Assembly (NCBI GenBank): GCA_036245805.1
Contig: BTRK01000005.1
Location: forward strand, 48,347,216-48,411,215
Direction: 5' to 3'
Length of the DNA stretch: 64,000 nucleotides
Source: Pristionchus mayeri
Taxonomy: Eukaryota; Nematoda; Chromadorea; Rhabditida; Neodiplogasteridae
This document shows positions 41,101 to 51,025 of the stretch, one piece after another. Position 1 is the first letter of the stretch. Each line of letters opens with the position of its first letter. The notes beneath the pieces are model-generated. The model searched no databases. It saw only the letters and a program-made list of their open reading frames with translations, and had not been told where the DNA came from. Position numbers and translations under genes: made by a program.

Positions 41101-44100
41101 TAGTTATCAGATTATGCGCTTCTTATATAAGTGGATATAACAGTACATCTATCAAAAATGATCCGTTAATAACCTGTTCGGAGTACTTAACGGTAGTGTA
41201 TTAAATTTGCTCCTCACCCGGTTTTTGAAGAATTTTAAACCTTTGAAAAAATAAGTCCCTTTTAAAGCTCGTTGAATTTCAGAGTTTATGGCGAGAATCT
41301 TACGAGCTCTTTAGGACTGAGGTAATGTGCGCTAGATAGAGAACCCAAGCCCATATACAGTCGCGCCGGAAAGTGAGTAGACGATTTTTATTTTTGATAT
41401 AACTTTTGTTGTAGCTGATTTTGCAATTTGTATGTTGCGACACTATGTACCAAATCCATCGAGGAATACGATGCGTGCATTACGTCATCAATTGCATCAT
41501 CGCTGTTTGCGTAGTGATAACGCAATCGAACAACACTTTTTCAAACATCCATTATTCTTACATAGATTTTTTCATACTCGCCAAACTTTCTGAGGTTGGA
41601 GATATGCCCGAGGCCGACCCAGAAAAAAAATTAGAAGTTGCTGCGGGTTCGCACCCTTGCTGCAGACTTGCTGCAAAAACAGGGTCGCAAATTCATAACT
41701 CAGCTTCTAGGCAAGCTAGAGGCCCGTTCAAAGCATCAAAATGATCGTCATCATGAGTACACATAATCCTGAGAATATGTCAGCGATATCTCATAATTTG
41801 CCCTCAGGGCATGAAAAAATCACTTTTTTGCATGACCATTTTTTGGACATCCATAACTTTATGGAAAATTTTAGTAAAAATCTATTTTTTATCTGGTAAT
41901 GTTCAAAATGTATTGAAAAACTGATTTCCAACTTTTTAGAGCGATTGGATACCTTTCCTGCCCGCGGCGTTCGTTTTTCTGAGGTATACTAGGGCCGGGA
42001 AACACCTTGTTTACGCCTGTACTCTCTCGCTCATAGGGGTAAACAGGGTGTTTCTCGACACCAGTATACCTCCGAAAAACGTTCGCCGCGGGCAGAAGAA
42101 GTATCCAATCGCTATAAAAAGTTGGAAATCATATCTTTAATACATTATGAACATGCCTGAGCAAAAATCAGATTTTAAATACACTTTCCGAAAAGTTATG
42201 AATGTCCAAATAATGATCATGCAAAAAAGTGATTTTTTCATGCGCTGAGGGCAAATTAAGAGATTTTGTTTTCATATTTTCAGGATGAACTTTACTCGCG
42301 ATGCCGATCATTTTGATGCTTTGAACGGGCCTCTAGCTTGCCTAGAAGCTGAGTTTTGAATTTGCGACCCTGTTTTTGCAGCAAGTCTGCAGCAAAGGTG
42401 CGAACCCGCAGCAACTTCTAAATTTTTTTCTGGGTCGGCCTCGGGCATATCTCCAACCTCAGAAAGTTTGGCGAGTACGAAAAAATCTATGTAAGAATAA
42501 TGGATGTTTGAAAAAGTGTTTTTCGATTGCGTCATCACTACGCAATCGGCGATGATGCAATTGATGACGCAATGCACGCATCGTATTCCTCGATGGATTT
42601 GGTATATAGTGCCACAACATCCAAATTGCAAAATCAGCTGCAACAAAAGTTATATCAAAAATAAAAATCGTCTACTCACTTTCCGGCGCGACTGTATATG
42701 GTCGAAGACCAAAAGTAAATCGGTAAACATCCAAGGACAGGAGAGGTTAAAACATGAAAAAATGAAAATAGTCAGAAACTTTTGAGACAACCTAATACTT
42801 CCATATTCCTTAGTACAGGGGCCGGGGCGCATTACATTAACCTTAGGGCACTGAAGTGTTCGGCTGGTTTACTATTGGTTCGGGCTATAAAATTTCTTTT
42901 AGAATCGACGAGTTGACTGCAGAACAGGGATGGTGGACCAGCGAAAGAGGGAAAAATGCAACTGCGAAAGAGCCTCTACAGCACCAGCAGGTTAGTGGAG
43001 TATAAAACGTGGATTTCACGATTTCTTGTGGTTACTATCGATTCTAATAAAGGTACGGAAATTCAGCTCCTAATTTATCAGATGCAAAGTATCTCACCAT
43101 CTTCAGCTGAGCAATAATGCCTGATCTGATGTGATTAATAATTGTAATTGTAATTTCAGCACCAGCAGCAACCTCCACCGAGTAGAGCTGTTGGTTCGCT
43201 GATTGCGAGGAGCCCCCGTGAGCTACGCAATTGTTTACCATACAATTTCAATTGATGAAACAATTGGTGAAGGCACAAATCACAGGTGTCGATGAGGGGA
43301 CGCGATTTTTATTAATAATCATTTTTAATATTACGAGAAATAGCGTAATCACGAAATATTATGCTTTTTATTGCACGTAAAAATATTTTTCAGATCTTAC
43401 AAACATTCTTGAGCCGCTCCGCGCTGACACTTACTCTGCGGGATGTAAGTTCTAAAAAATATTTTCAAATTACATAAACAGGCGGTTTTTGCGATAGCGG
43501 TACGCGGTCAAACTCGCCAAACAGAACATTTGCTTTCGGAGTCGAAATATTCGACAGTGGAACCTTTTCCCCTAGGACGAATAGACACAATGGGCTGGGA
43601 ATAACACATTAAAAAATTAATATCTCATTCACAGACATTTCTCTCGATAAGGCACTCAACCAGCTGCAAGCTGCATACGATAGCTGTGATATGAGTCTAC
43701 TCTACGAGATGTGTGCCTCGTCCCATCTTCCACCCCCTTTTTCTCCATCTTAAATACAAGTAAATGTTACGAACAGTCGGAAAATAAGTAAGTAAAAGTG
43801 GAATTTACACTGCTTTGATTTTGTTAAAGTTTCCCTACAATCGCATATTTCCAGCTTTTCGATTGCGACCTTTGTGAGATGACATTGGACAAGTGGGATC
43901 TCTTCAAACATTTCTTCTCCTTGGGACACGTCGGAAAGGTACGATTTTTACTTCTATTAGCAGGACCAGAAGATCTTCAATAAGCGAGTACGCATACTTA
44001 TAGGTTTGACCTACTTTTTGACTCCTGAAAAGGTAATGTCTGATCTGCCTTTTTAAATGTCTTGTAATTTGGTATATTTTCGAGCATATAAGATAGATGG

Positions 44101-44301
44101 GGAGGCAAACATCTCGTTTTTCAGGTGCGGGCTAGTGGCGCGGGCGTATCTGAGCTGGCTGTCAAGCACTGGCTTTCCTTTCTGCAGCAAGTTGCCCCTG
44201 CAGTAGCTGCTGCACCAATAGCTGACACTCCTGCTTCGCCTGATGATATGGAGAATCTCCAATGGAGTCCAGAGGATCCCCTGGATCCTGAGGAGATTTA
44301 G
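38159..44301 (+). CDS. Coiled-coil/U1-like zinc-finger family, member E (probably damaged)
   Basis: Exons 38159-38191, 38838-~38912, 39015-39092, 39256-39316, 39506-39566, 39617-39691, 39892-39966, 40029-40085, 40141-40236, 40381-40464, 42903-42990, 43160-43217, 43394-43444, 43635-~43753, 43855-43938 and 44125-44301 (TAG). Features: MKRAAKTPQIK start, SUMO-interaction-like ITIDDDPP, long coiled coil made of 57-96-nt exons, Gln/Pro linker, finger FDCDLCEMTLDKWDLFKHFF (C-x2-C-x11-H-x5-H), tail VRASGAGVSELAVKHWL. Two problems: TAA at 38910-38912 where paralogues read V-K-x-E, unless the poor donor GTCAAG at 38901 is used; and TAA at 43751-43753 with no clear donor before it, where F splices to the finger exon. 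It may be a pseudogene or make a shortened protein. Confidence 0.62.
38200..38760 (+). mobile_element. Unclassified insert in intron 1 of gene E, retroposon-like
   Basis: More GC-rich than flanking intron DNA and partly open in shifting frames, e.g. TISVATSLREECKRLKRRGG and FHMLKRDVSSDNERFKRR. It ends in a TCTA/ATCTA-rich simple repeat (38708-38750) like the tail of a non-LTR element. No reverse transcriptase motif is seen. It is most likely a decayed retroposon end; the host of origin is unknown. Confidence 0.35.
40562..42795. mobile_element. Mariner-type non-autonomous element with nested insertion
   Basis: Ends TTAGGTTGTCTCAAAAGTTT and complement, flanked by TA on both sides. No transposase remains. 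About 1.3 kb of its 2.2 kb is a later Tc1-like insertion (41358-42694). The whole lies in an intron of gene E between a coiled-coil exon and the Gln-rich exon at 42903. Confidence 0.82.
41358..42694. mobile_element. Tc1-like fold-back element nested in the mariner-type element
   Basis: Ends CAGTCGCGCCGGAAAGTGAG and complement, with TA at 41356-41357 and 42695-42696. It is nearly one continuous hairpin with its centre near 42026. The mirrored ~110-codon frames (MQFVCCDTMYQ.. and its partner) are palindrome by-products. Internal text resembles neither the element at 21677 nor that at 52103. Confidence 0.85.
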
Positions 44302-44782
44302 AGGGAATTTACTGCATTATTGAGTCTCTCTAGACGTCAATTGTTACACTATCATTAATTATCCCTCATTTTTTATGTCGCTACATTCATTTCGTGTTAA
44401 ATATAAGAGATCCTGGAGGTTTAGAAGTGATTGTTTTTATGGCATTCACGGCGTTTTGTTGACATAATTTTCCTATTTTCATATTTTTTGGCATCTTTCT
44501 GAGTACCACTAGCGAGAGAGCATACACATTCGTGAGAGACTTGTCTCTCTTTCTCTGCGCTCTCTAATATCTCGCCCTTCCCTTGTTGAATGCCGCGGCA
44601 TTGTTTAGTATCGATATTATTCGATTATCACACTATTGCTCATTGTTCATTTTAGTAATATATATGCTTCTCAAAGAAGAATCAACGATAATTAATTTGT
44701 TTTAACTTGAATTTTGTCTGGAAATAAATTATAATCGATAAAGTTCACTATAAATATCAGTTGGTGATCGATGTTGACGTAC
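44302..44782. other. Intergenic region between E and F
   Basis: AT-rich with a GA/CT-rich patch at 44514-44580. No gene, repeat family or structured RNA is recognised. Confidence 0.4.
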
Positions 44783-44802
44783 TCATCGTCGGTACAGTAT
44801 CT
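44783..44802. promoter_or_regulatory. Conserved upstream element of gene F
   Basis: CATCGTCGGTACAGTATCTT, about 130 bp before the ATG, matches the elements before genes E and G and more weakly H. A GATCGATGTTG just upstream (44766) also matches GATCAATGTTG before H (57870) and before the end of the window (63871). Confidence 0.5.
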
Positions 44803-44915
44803 TTGTGTAATATAGATTTCTAGTAGTTGCCCATTTCTTTCCGTCATCTTCATATTTTTGTATAGTTTAAGTACCATTTTTCAGTTATTGAGAGTGTGCC
44901 TCGAGTCAGTGAAGG

Positions 44916-47900
44916 ATGAAACGTACTGCCAAGCCAAATCGTCGTGTCAAGGTTCGAATTCTACACATTTTCTGCTTTTTAAACAGTTGCGTTGCTAGAG
45001 CAGTTTATTTATATTCATATATTTTTCCCTAAATTGAATTATTTTAAGGGCAATTTCGCTAAGGGAGAAGTGATCACTATTGACGATGATGAACCAGCCA
45101 TTGAACAGCCGGTTGTGAAGAACGTTAAGAAGGAAAAACAGGTTAGTTTAATATAATAATAACAAGAATAATCTATCTAATGCTGCATTTTTCTTACAGT
45201 TTTCAGAATTCCTCATTTTGCTAACAATTCCTCGTTTGCTTTCATAATAAGCGTTTTCTCTAACAATTCGTTTTTCTGTGACGGTTAGGGAAAAATCCTA
45301 GGTTTCCACAGATTTTACAGGATATTTTCAGCTCTTGCTCTGTATTTTGCATAATATTATTTAGCTCTTATGATCTTCTCGTGGAAGTTTGGCTTTGATT
45401 GCTAAACAATTACACAATTATTTCAGCCTCCAGTCCAGTCATCTCCTGCTCTGAGTGTGGCCGAACTTCAAGAGAAACTGAAGAAGTCCGAGGAGAAATG
45501 CCAGGTAGTTGTTTGTTTTATAATTCAATAAACGCTCAGTTCATCTTTAAAAATATAAATGTCATAAGTGAAAGTTGTATTAGGCATGCCTTTTTCTTCC
45601 TTATCACTTTATCTAATAATCCTTAATCCTTCAACCTTAATCCTTATCCGTATTTCAGCGCGCAATCCACATCGCCGGTCAGCATCTTGCACGCGCGGAG
45701 CACCTCGAGAAACTCATCGGTATGCATTTCCTTATTAATTTTCTGCTCTAATGCAGCAGGGTTCAGTAATTTTTAAAGATCTAGTCCACGGAAAAAAAGG
45801 AATCCATGGTTTCTTATTCTATTCTTTTTATCACAATTTAATCGATGTGATGAGTGTAACTTAAAGAGAGTATGTCCCGATTTTCAATATTCTTACTATT
45901 ATTTATTGCAGACACGAAACCCGATGTCTCCCAGGATGCAATTATCGAAGACCTGAAGAAGAAGTACGTTTTTGCGCCTATGTCTATGCTGTAAATCAAT
46001 ATTTTTAATAATATTAAGATCGTTGATTTTTCAACGCGAGTGATCGCCAAAATGTATGGGCACTAGGTCGGATGAGAACGATGAAGTCAGGCAATCTTTG
46101 ATATATGAAAGGCGGAATCGCGTCATAGATCTCATCCGACCTTGTGCCAGAATATGGTATGAAAGTTAACTCTTGTGATTAAGATTGGGCGAAGTGACGA
46201 ATGAACTGGTGGACGAAAGACAACGTGGAGATGAGGAGAGACAGAGAGGTGGCGAGAGGTGAGCAACATTGACATTGGCATAATTCCGGCAACTTTCGCT
46301 TCGAGATCAACTAGGGAGGTAAAGAAAAAGGTGCATCGCGTCTTCTGGACTGGGGTCACGGGAGAGCATTGCTATGTCACTGTCAATAGAGGGAGATAGA
46401 TATTTCCTTAGAATGACCACTACGGAGAATACAGATACGAGAACGACTCTTGCTCTACACTTTCTCATCCCTCGCCCCTCCCCTACAGAATCCCTCATTC
46501 ACGTGTCTGCTTTCGTAATTCATTGTGATGAATATTCAATATTTTATATATTTAAAATATTGTAAGTATACATCATTCAGAATTGCCGATCTTACAAGAC
46601 AATTGGAAGCAGAGAAAGTACGCGCTCTTGAGGGCCGAAACGTGCTGTATGAGAGGTAATAATAATTCTTTGTTTCTTTATCATGCGATATTATGGGATG
46701 ATTAAGAGTAGCTGTTGCAGACAACTTATAAGCATGATAATACGATGTCAGGTCTAGATGACAAGTAAGCATGCGTCTAAGCTTAAGATATTATGTGTCA
46801 GTAAGCCAAAGTCTCAGTCTAAAAACGTAAATAGCATCAGCGCATTGCTTCGTTCCGCGCTTACGCCAAAGCCTAAGGTTATCAATTCGATGGATGACTC
46901 GGTTTCGATTTTCTCCCAGTTTTATGGTTTGGATAAGTAGTGTTATTCCCTCATTTCGATGTGGATTTTGAAATGTTTTGTATTGCAAATGAACTCTTGC
47001 AGTTAGAGATGGCAATACGGTTGGGATAATGGATTATCCATTAGCAAATGCACGTGCGTCGCGGCGCTTTTGATTATCCACTATCCATTCACAATCCAAA
47101 CCGCCTCGACGCGCGCGCGATACGCTAAAAGAGGTTTGACTTATCCGAACAGAACGGATTATCCGGATAGTAAAACGGCTAGTTCGGATTATCCGTTTGA
47201 TCGCGCGCCATGTGTCACTTTGAAATGGATAATCCGTATCCTTTTGGCCCTCCCTACTTGCAGTGTGACTAATCAATCAATAAACATTTATCATGGCAGC
47301 GCTAACGCTAGATGAGGAGTGGTCGGTATTCTTCGGTCGTTGCAGACCACCTGATATTCAACCTGAGGTCCTGCAGGAGGGTGACTTCGGTGTGGAGGGG
47401 ATCGGAATCTTCGGTCTCAGAGTGTCATTAGGTCAAGGGATGGGACCACCAGCGGGGGCCAATTCCCGCAACGACTAATTACAATTTTACTGCACAGAAG
47501 ATTTTCCTATTTTTCAGAATGAACGTACTGACCGATGATTTGGAGAGGGAGAGAAGACAAGGACAGATCCTAGCAAATGAACTGAACATCGCCCGTGACA
47601 TCCATCTAAGAGATCGGGCGAGGTGGGTTATGTTTATATTTATGCTATTCCGTGCGAAATAACGTGAGATAACATTAAAAATAGAACAGGAAAATGAATG
47701 ACGATGAGAATCACTGGTTAATGACTGGATAAAAGGGTCATGAAGTCAAGAGGACCTATTCAGGGGAACTGGTTTCATTCTCGGTGTTTACTAAAAGCCT
47801 TGTTATGCAGGTGTCGGAAAGTATGCCCAAATGAGGTAACGTCACTTCTGAAAAAGGAATAAAAGATACACTTCTATGGATATGACTCTCAATACACTAT

Positions 47901-49839
47901 CTCACGCATCGCAGCTTATGCAACGATTTCCCATTAAATTCAGAGAAAATTTACTGATTTTGGGATACATTATAAAAAAAATTTCCTGAATATTTTCATT
48001 TATTTAGAATCGACGACATTACACGCGATATGTTCAAGCTGCGGGAGGACCTTGTATATTCGAATATGGAGCGCGAAATTGGTCGTAACAGGTGAAATCC
48101 TTTCTCGGCGATTACGCCCCGTTCTCTGCACTCTATTGTCTACTTATCCTTTTGGAAGTCGTGTTTGAAATGTGATATATGTAATAGAATATGTGAATTC
48201 ATAACTGTCTTATTTTAGAATCCACGAGTTGTCGTCTAAGCTGGCGTGGTTGGAGGGAGGAGAGAACCACGCTGCATCTCCACCCCATCCACCCATCCTG
48301 CCGCCCATGCAGCTGCAGCAACCGGCTGCGACCGGATGTCTCGACCTACCGCATCATGGACCGATGCAGCTGCAGCAACCCATGAGAGCTCCTTATCAAC
48401 TGCTGCACGATAGAGGAGTGCTGCAGCCGCTGCAGCAGCCCGCTGTGAGGGGAGGTCTCAACCTACCGCATAGTGGACCGGTGCAGCCGCTGCGTCCCGT
48501 CGCGCCTGGATTTATTGAAGCGAAGATTGCACAGAAACCACGTGAGAAATAGATTTTATTGCCTGCTCATTTTCATTTACTTTCAGATGATACGAACATC
48601 CTCGAGTTGCTCCACGCTGATTCGAAGGGATGTGAGTACTAATGTTCCGGAATTGGGCGTAATTGGGTATCTTTTGAATCATTTTCGCTTATGTTTCATG
48701 TACACTACATAGTTTGCGCACATGAAACATAAGCGAAAATTATTCTAAAGATGCCCAATTACGCCAACCCCAGTGAGTACTGAAAAACTTATATTTCTTC
48801 CTGACCGAAAAGATAACACAATTTTAATTACATAACTCAAATTGTGTTCTTTTGTTTTTGAATTTTCTATTACTCAGCATTTCCTACTTCGGTATGTGAT
48901 GTATGACGTTATTCTTTAATGAATCTCGATTTGGATATTGTGATTTTAAAATTCGTTAATTAATTTAATCCTTTGCAGACATCGCTCTCGACTCGGCACT
49001 CGATCAACTGACGAGAGGGTACAACAACTGCGATATGAGGAAATTCCACAAGTTTTGCATCTCGGACACTGGCGCTGTGAGTGAAATTATTGCTTTTAGT
49101 AGCAATACGAGCCCTCCTTGAACATCCCCCACAGTCTGTTCATTTTATAGTTTTTTTGCAACTCTTTTTTTGCAACTCTAGCATTTTGAAGTCTAATTAT
49201 TACAATCGTTTTTAAATATAGAAATTCGTCTGCGGTGCTTGTCGTAAGTGGAATCTCAACAAGTTTTGAAAATACTAGGCCTCGCAGCACACTAAATCTC
49301 GAGAAACGAAGCACACTAAATATCTCTTTTTTTTCTTTGCGTTCTCCAGTAACCCAGACGGGCCATCAAGCTATTACTAAATTTATTTATCGCAATTATA
49401 GAAATTCGACTGCGATGCTTGCAAGAAGTGGAACATCGACAAATGGGATCTCTTCCAGCATTTCTTCTCCAGCGAGCACATCGGAAACGTGCGTTTGTTT
49501 CCTCATTTCTTGATAAATGTATATTAAGTCTGACCCTTTCAACCCCGGGGTTCCCGTAGTTGCTCACACTAGGAAACGATTCCAATATGTTCTCCACTGT
49601 ACACATCGGAGAAGTGCGATTGTATCCTGGTAAAGATTATTTCAATAGCTTAGTGTGCGGAATTTCTTCCATTGCGCACGTTTATGGCAATAAACCGAAA
49701 CGATCAGGTGCGTGCAACTGGCGCGGGCGTATCGGAGGTTGCTGTCAAGCACTGGCTGTCCTCGATGCAGCAAGCACCTCCTGCTGCGGATGCTGCAACT
49801 GACTCTTCTCTCTTTTCTGGAGTCGTGCAGATTGCGTAA
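44916..49839 (+). CDS. Coiled-coil/U1-like zinc-finger family, member F (intact)
   Basis: Exons 44916-44951, 45049-45141, 45427-45504, 45659-45719, 45912-45963, 46184-46258, 46581-46655, 47518-47622, 48008-48091, 48219-48541, 48587-48631, 48979-49076, 49402-49488 and 49708-49839 (TAA) give 447 codons in frame. Order: MKRTAKPNRRVK; SUMO-interaction-like EVITIDDDEPA followed by VKKE (psi-K-x-E); coiled coil over nine exons (VAELQEKLKKSEEKCQ ... LTDDLERERRQGQIL ... FKLREDLVYSNMER); a Pro/Gln-rich exon with repeats of MQLQQP/VQPLRPV; ILELLHADSKGYIALDSALD; finger FDCDACKKWNIDKWDLFQHF (C-x2-C-x12-H-x5-H); tail VRATGAGVSEVAVKHWL. H-x5-H spacing points to U1/matrin-type fingers, often RNA-binding, but that role is inferred. 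CAG at 44880-44882, 33 bases before the ATG, may be a spliced-leader acceptor. Confidence 0.78.
46059..46148. mobile_element. 90-bp MITE, GGCACTAGGTCGGA family
   Basis: GGCACTAGGTCGGATGAGA ... TCTCATCCGACCTTGTGCC, the clearest copy of a family with several fragments in this window. It lies in an intron of gene F, 35 bases before an exon. Confidence 0.75.
46997..47263. mobile_element. Putative 267-bp MITE in an intron of gene F
   Basis: Imperfect ends TGCAGTTAGAGATGGCAA and, inverted, TGCAAGTAGGGAGGGCCAA. Repeated GGATTATCC motifs lie throughout. No coding content. Confidence 0.45.
47634..47805 (-). mobile_element. 3' end fragment of an element C relative
   Basis: The minus strand matches the 3' UTR and last codons of element C/36360-36700 (AACACCGAGAATGAAACCAG, then CATGACCCTTTTATCCAG) and ends AATAGCATAAATA. 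Severely 5'-truncated; lies in an intron of gene F. Confidence 0.75.
48653..48767. mobile_element. 115-bp hairpin MITE in gene F
   Basis: TTGGGCGTAATTGGG ... CCCAATTACGCCAA, with TTTTCGCTTATGTTTCATGT and its complement forming the inner stem around a ~20-bp loop. No ORF. Confidence 0.75.
49222..49269 (+). pseudogene. Relic duplicate of the zinc-finger exon of gene F
   Basis: Following an ATAG like that of the real exon at 49402, the sequence reads KFVCGACRKWNLNKF and then a stop. This is the first half of the finger exon (KFDCDACKKWNIDKW). It shows that finger exons duplicate locally in this family. If included in mRNA it would stop translation. Confidence 0.65.
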
Positions 49840-50001
49840 TCATCGAGATCATTCCTTGTTTTGAGACGGAAGTAATCGATTTCATCATTATTGCTGTGTG
49901 TGCCCTGCATAGTTGCCCACGCCGCCGGCGACACCCATGCCCATAGTTGCCCATGCCGCTGCTGAATGCACGGGGAGGGAATAAAAAAGCATGACCCGGG
50001 G

Positions 50002-50056
50002 TTCATGGGTGCACGGGGATGGAATAAATGTATTCCGTCCCCGTGCACCCATGAAT
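50002..50056. repeat. 55-bp near-perfect palindrome
   Basis: TTCATGGGTGCACGGGGA ... TCCCCGTGCACCCATGAA around GGAATAAATGTATTCC. It sits 3' of gene F and could form a very stable hairpin in DNA or RNA. A related unit, GCACGGGGAGGGAATAAA, lies at 49968. Confidence 0.7.
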
Positions 50057-50764
50057 GGTCCAAAATCGATTGGTAGGTCAAGACTAGGTACCGTACCCAA
50101 TCGATGGTACAGTACCCCCAGATACCGTATACCACTACCGTAACCCCCGATTATCGCAAACTAACTTTATTTTTAAAAAGTCCTGGTACCGTGTCTAATC
50201 GATTATACAGTACCAAAGTAACTACCGTAACCCAGTTCCTTGGGTCAGATCCAGTTCCTTGGGTCAAACATTTTTCTAAAAATCCAAAATCATTTTATAA
50301 AAATCCTGAATCGATCATAAATTGGTTCTACACTAATTAGAGTTACGGTGGGATACTTCAAAATAATTTTATTATAGATTTAGAATATTTAGAAAATGTT
50401 TGACCCAAGGAACTAGATCTGACCCAAGGAACTGGGTTACTGTAGTCAGTTGGGTACTGTACAATCGATCGTTCACGACGCCAGACCGATAGTGCACGTC
50501 ACCAGGACATCTTAAAAATAAAGTTAGTTCGCGATAGGCGGGGTTACGGTAGTGGGATACGGTATCTGGTGGTACTGTACTATGGATTGGTTACGTTACT
50601 TTGATTTTTAAATTAGGGTACGGTATTTTCAATTTTTGAAAAAAATCAGTTCACGGTAATCAGGGTTACGGTAGCTATATACGATATCAGGAAGTACTGT
50701 ACTATTGATTGGTACAGTACTTAATCTTGACCTACCCATCACCTACCATCGATTTTTTGACCAT
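50054..50764. mobile_element. ~710-bp imperfect fold-back element between F and G
   Basis: AAAATCGATTGGTAGGTCAAG at the left pairs with CTTGACCTACC...ATCGATTTT at the right. Nested repeats of GGTACAGTAC, GTTACGGTAG and GTTCCTTGGGTCAGATC occur in mirrored order. No ORF of note. It fills most of the F-G spacer; the remaining spacer DNA shows nothing recognisable. Confidence 0.6.
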
Positions 50765-50941
50765 GACCCCCTATACGTCTATGAGCACTACCCCACTTGC
50801 CACCGCCACTGGTGGGCAACTATGGTGCCCTGTTTTATCAGATATCAGTGTAATATTCTCAATCCCTATATCAAGATATTTTAATTAATAAATACTCGTT
50901 GTGAATAATGCAAGTCGATTTTTGAAAATGGCGTAACCTTC

Positions 50942-50961
50942 GTCGATACAGTATCTTTAAG
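50942..50961. promoter_or_regulatory. Conserved upstream element of gene G
   Basis: TCGTCGATACAGTATCTTTA, 65-85 bp before the ATG, matches the elements before E and F. AATTAAGCAGG at 50996-51006 precedes the 5' end of the putative leader of G. Confidence 0.5.
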
Positions 50962-51025
50962 TTTTTAATGGCACAATTTAATGACCTCTTTCGTCAATTA
51001 AGCAGGTGTCTCTAGTCATTGAAGG

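Noticed and set aside
41421..42646. Mirrored 107- and 112-codon frames as genes
   Set aside because: Both arms of the Tc1-like hairpin at 41358-42694; not coding.
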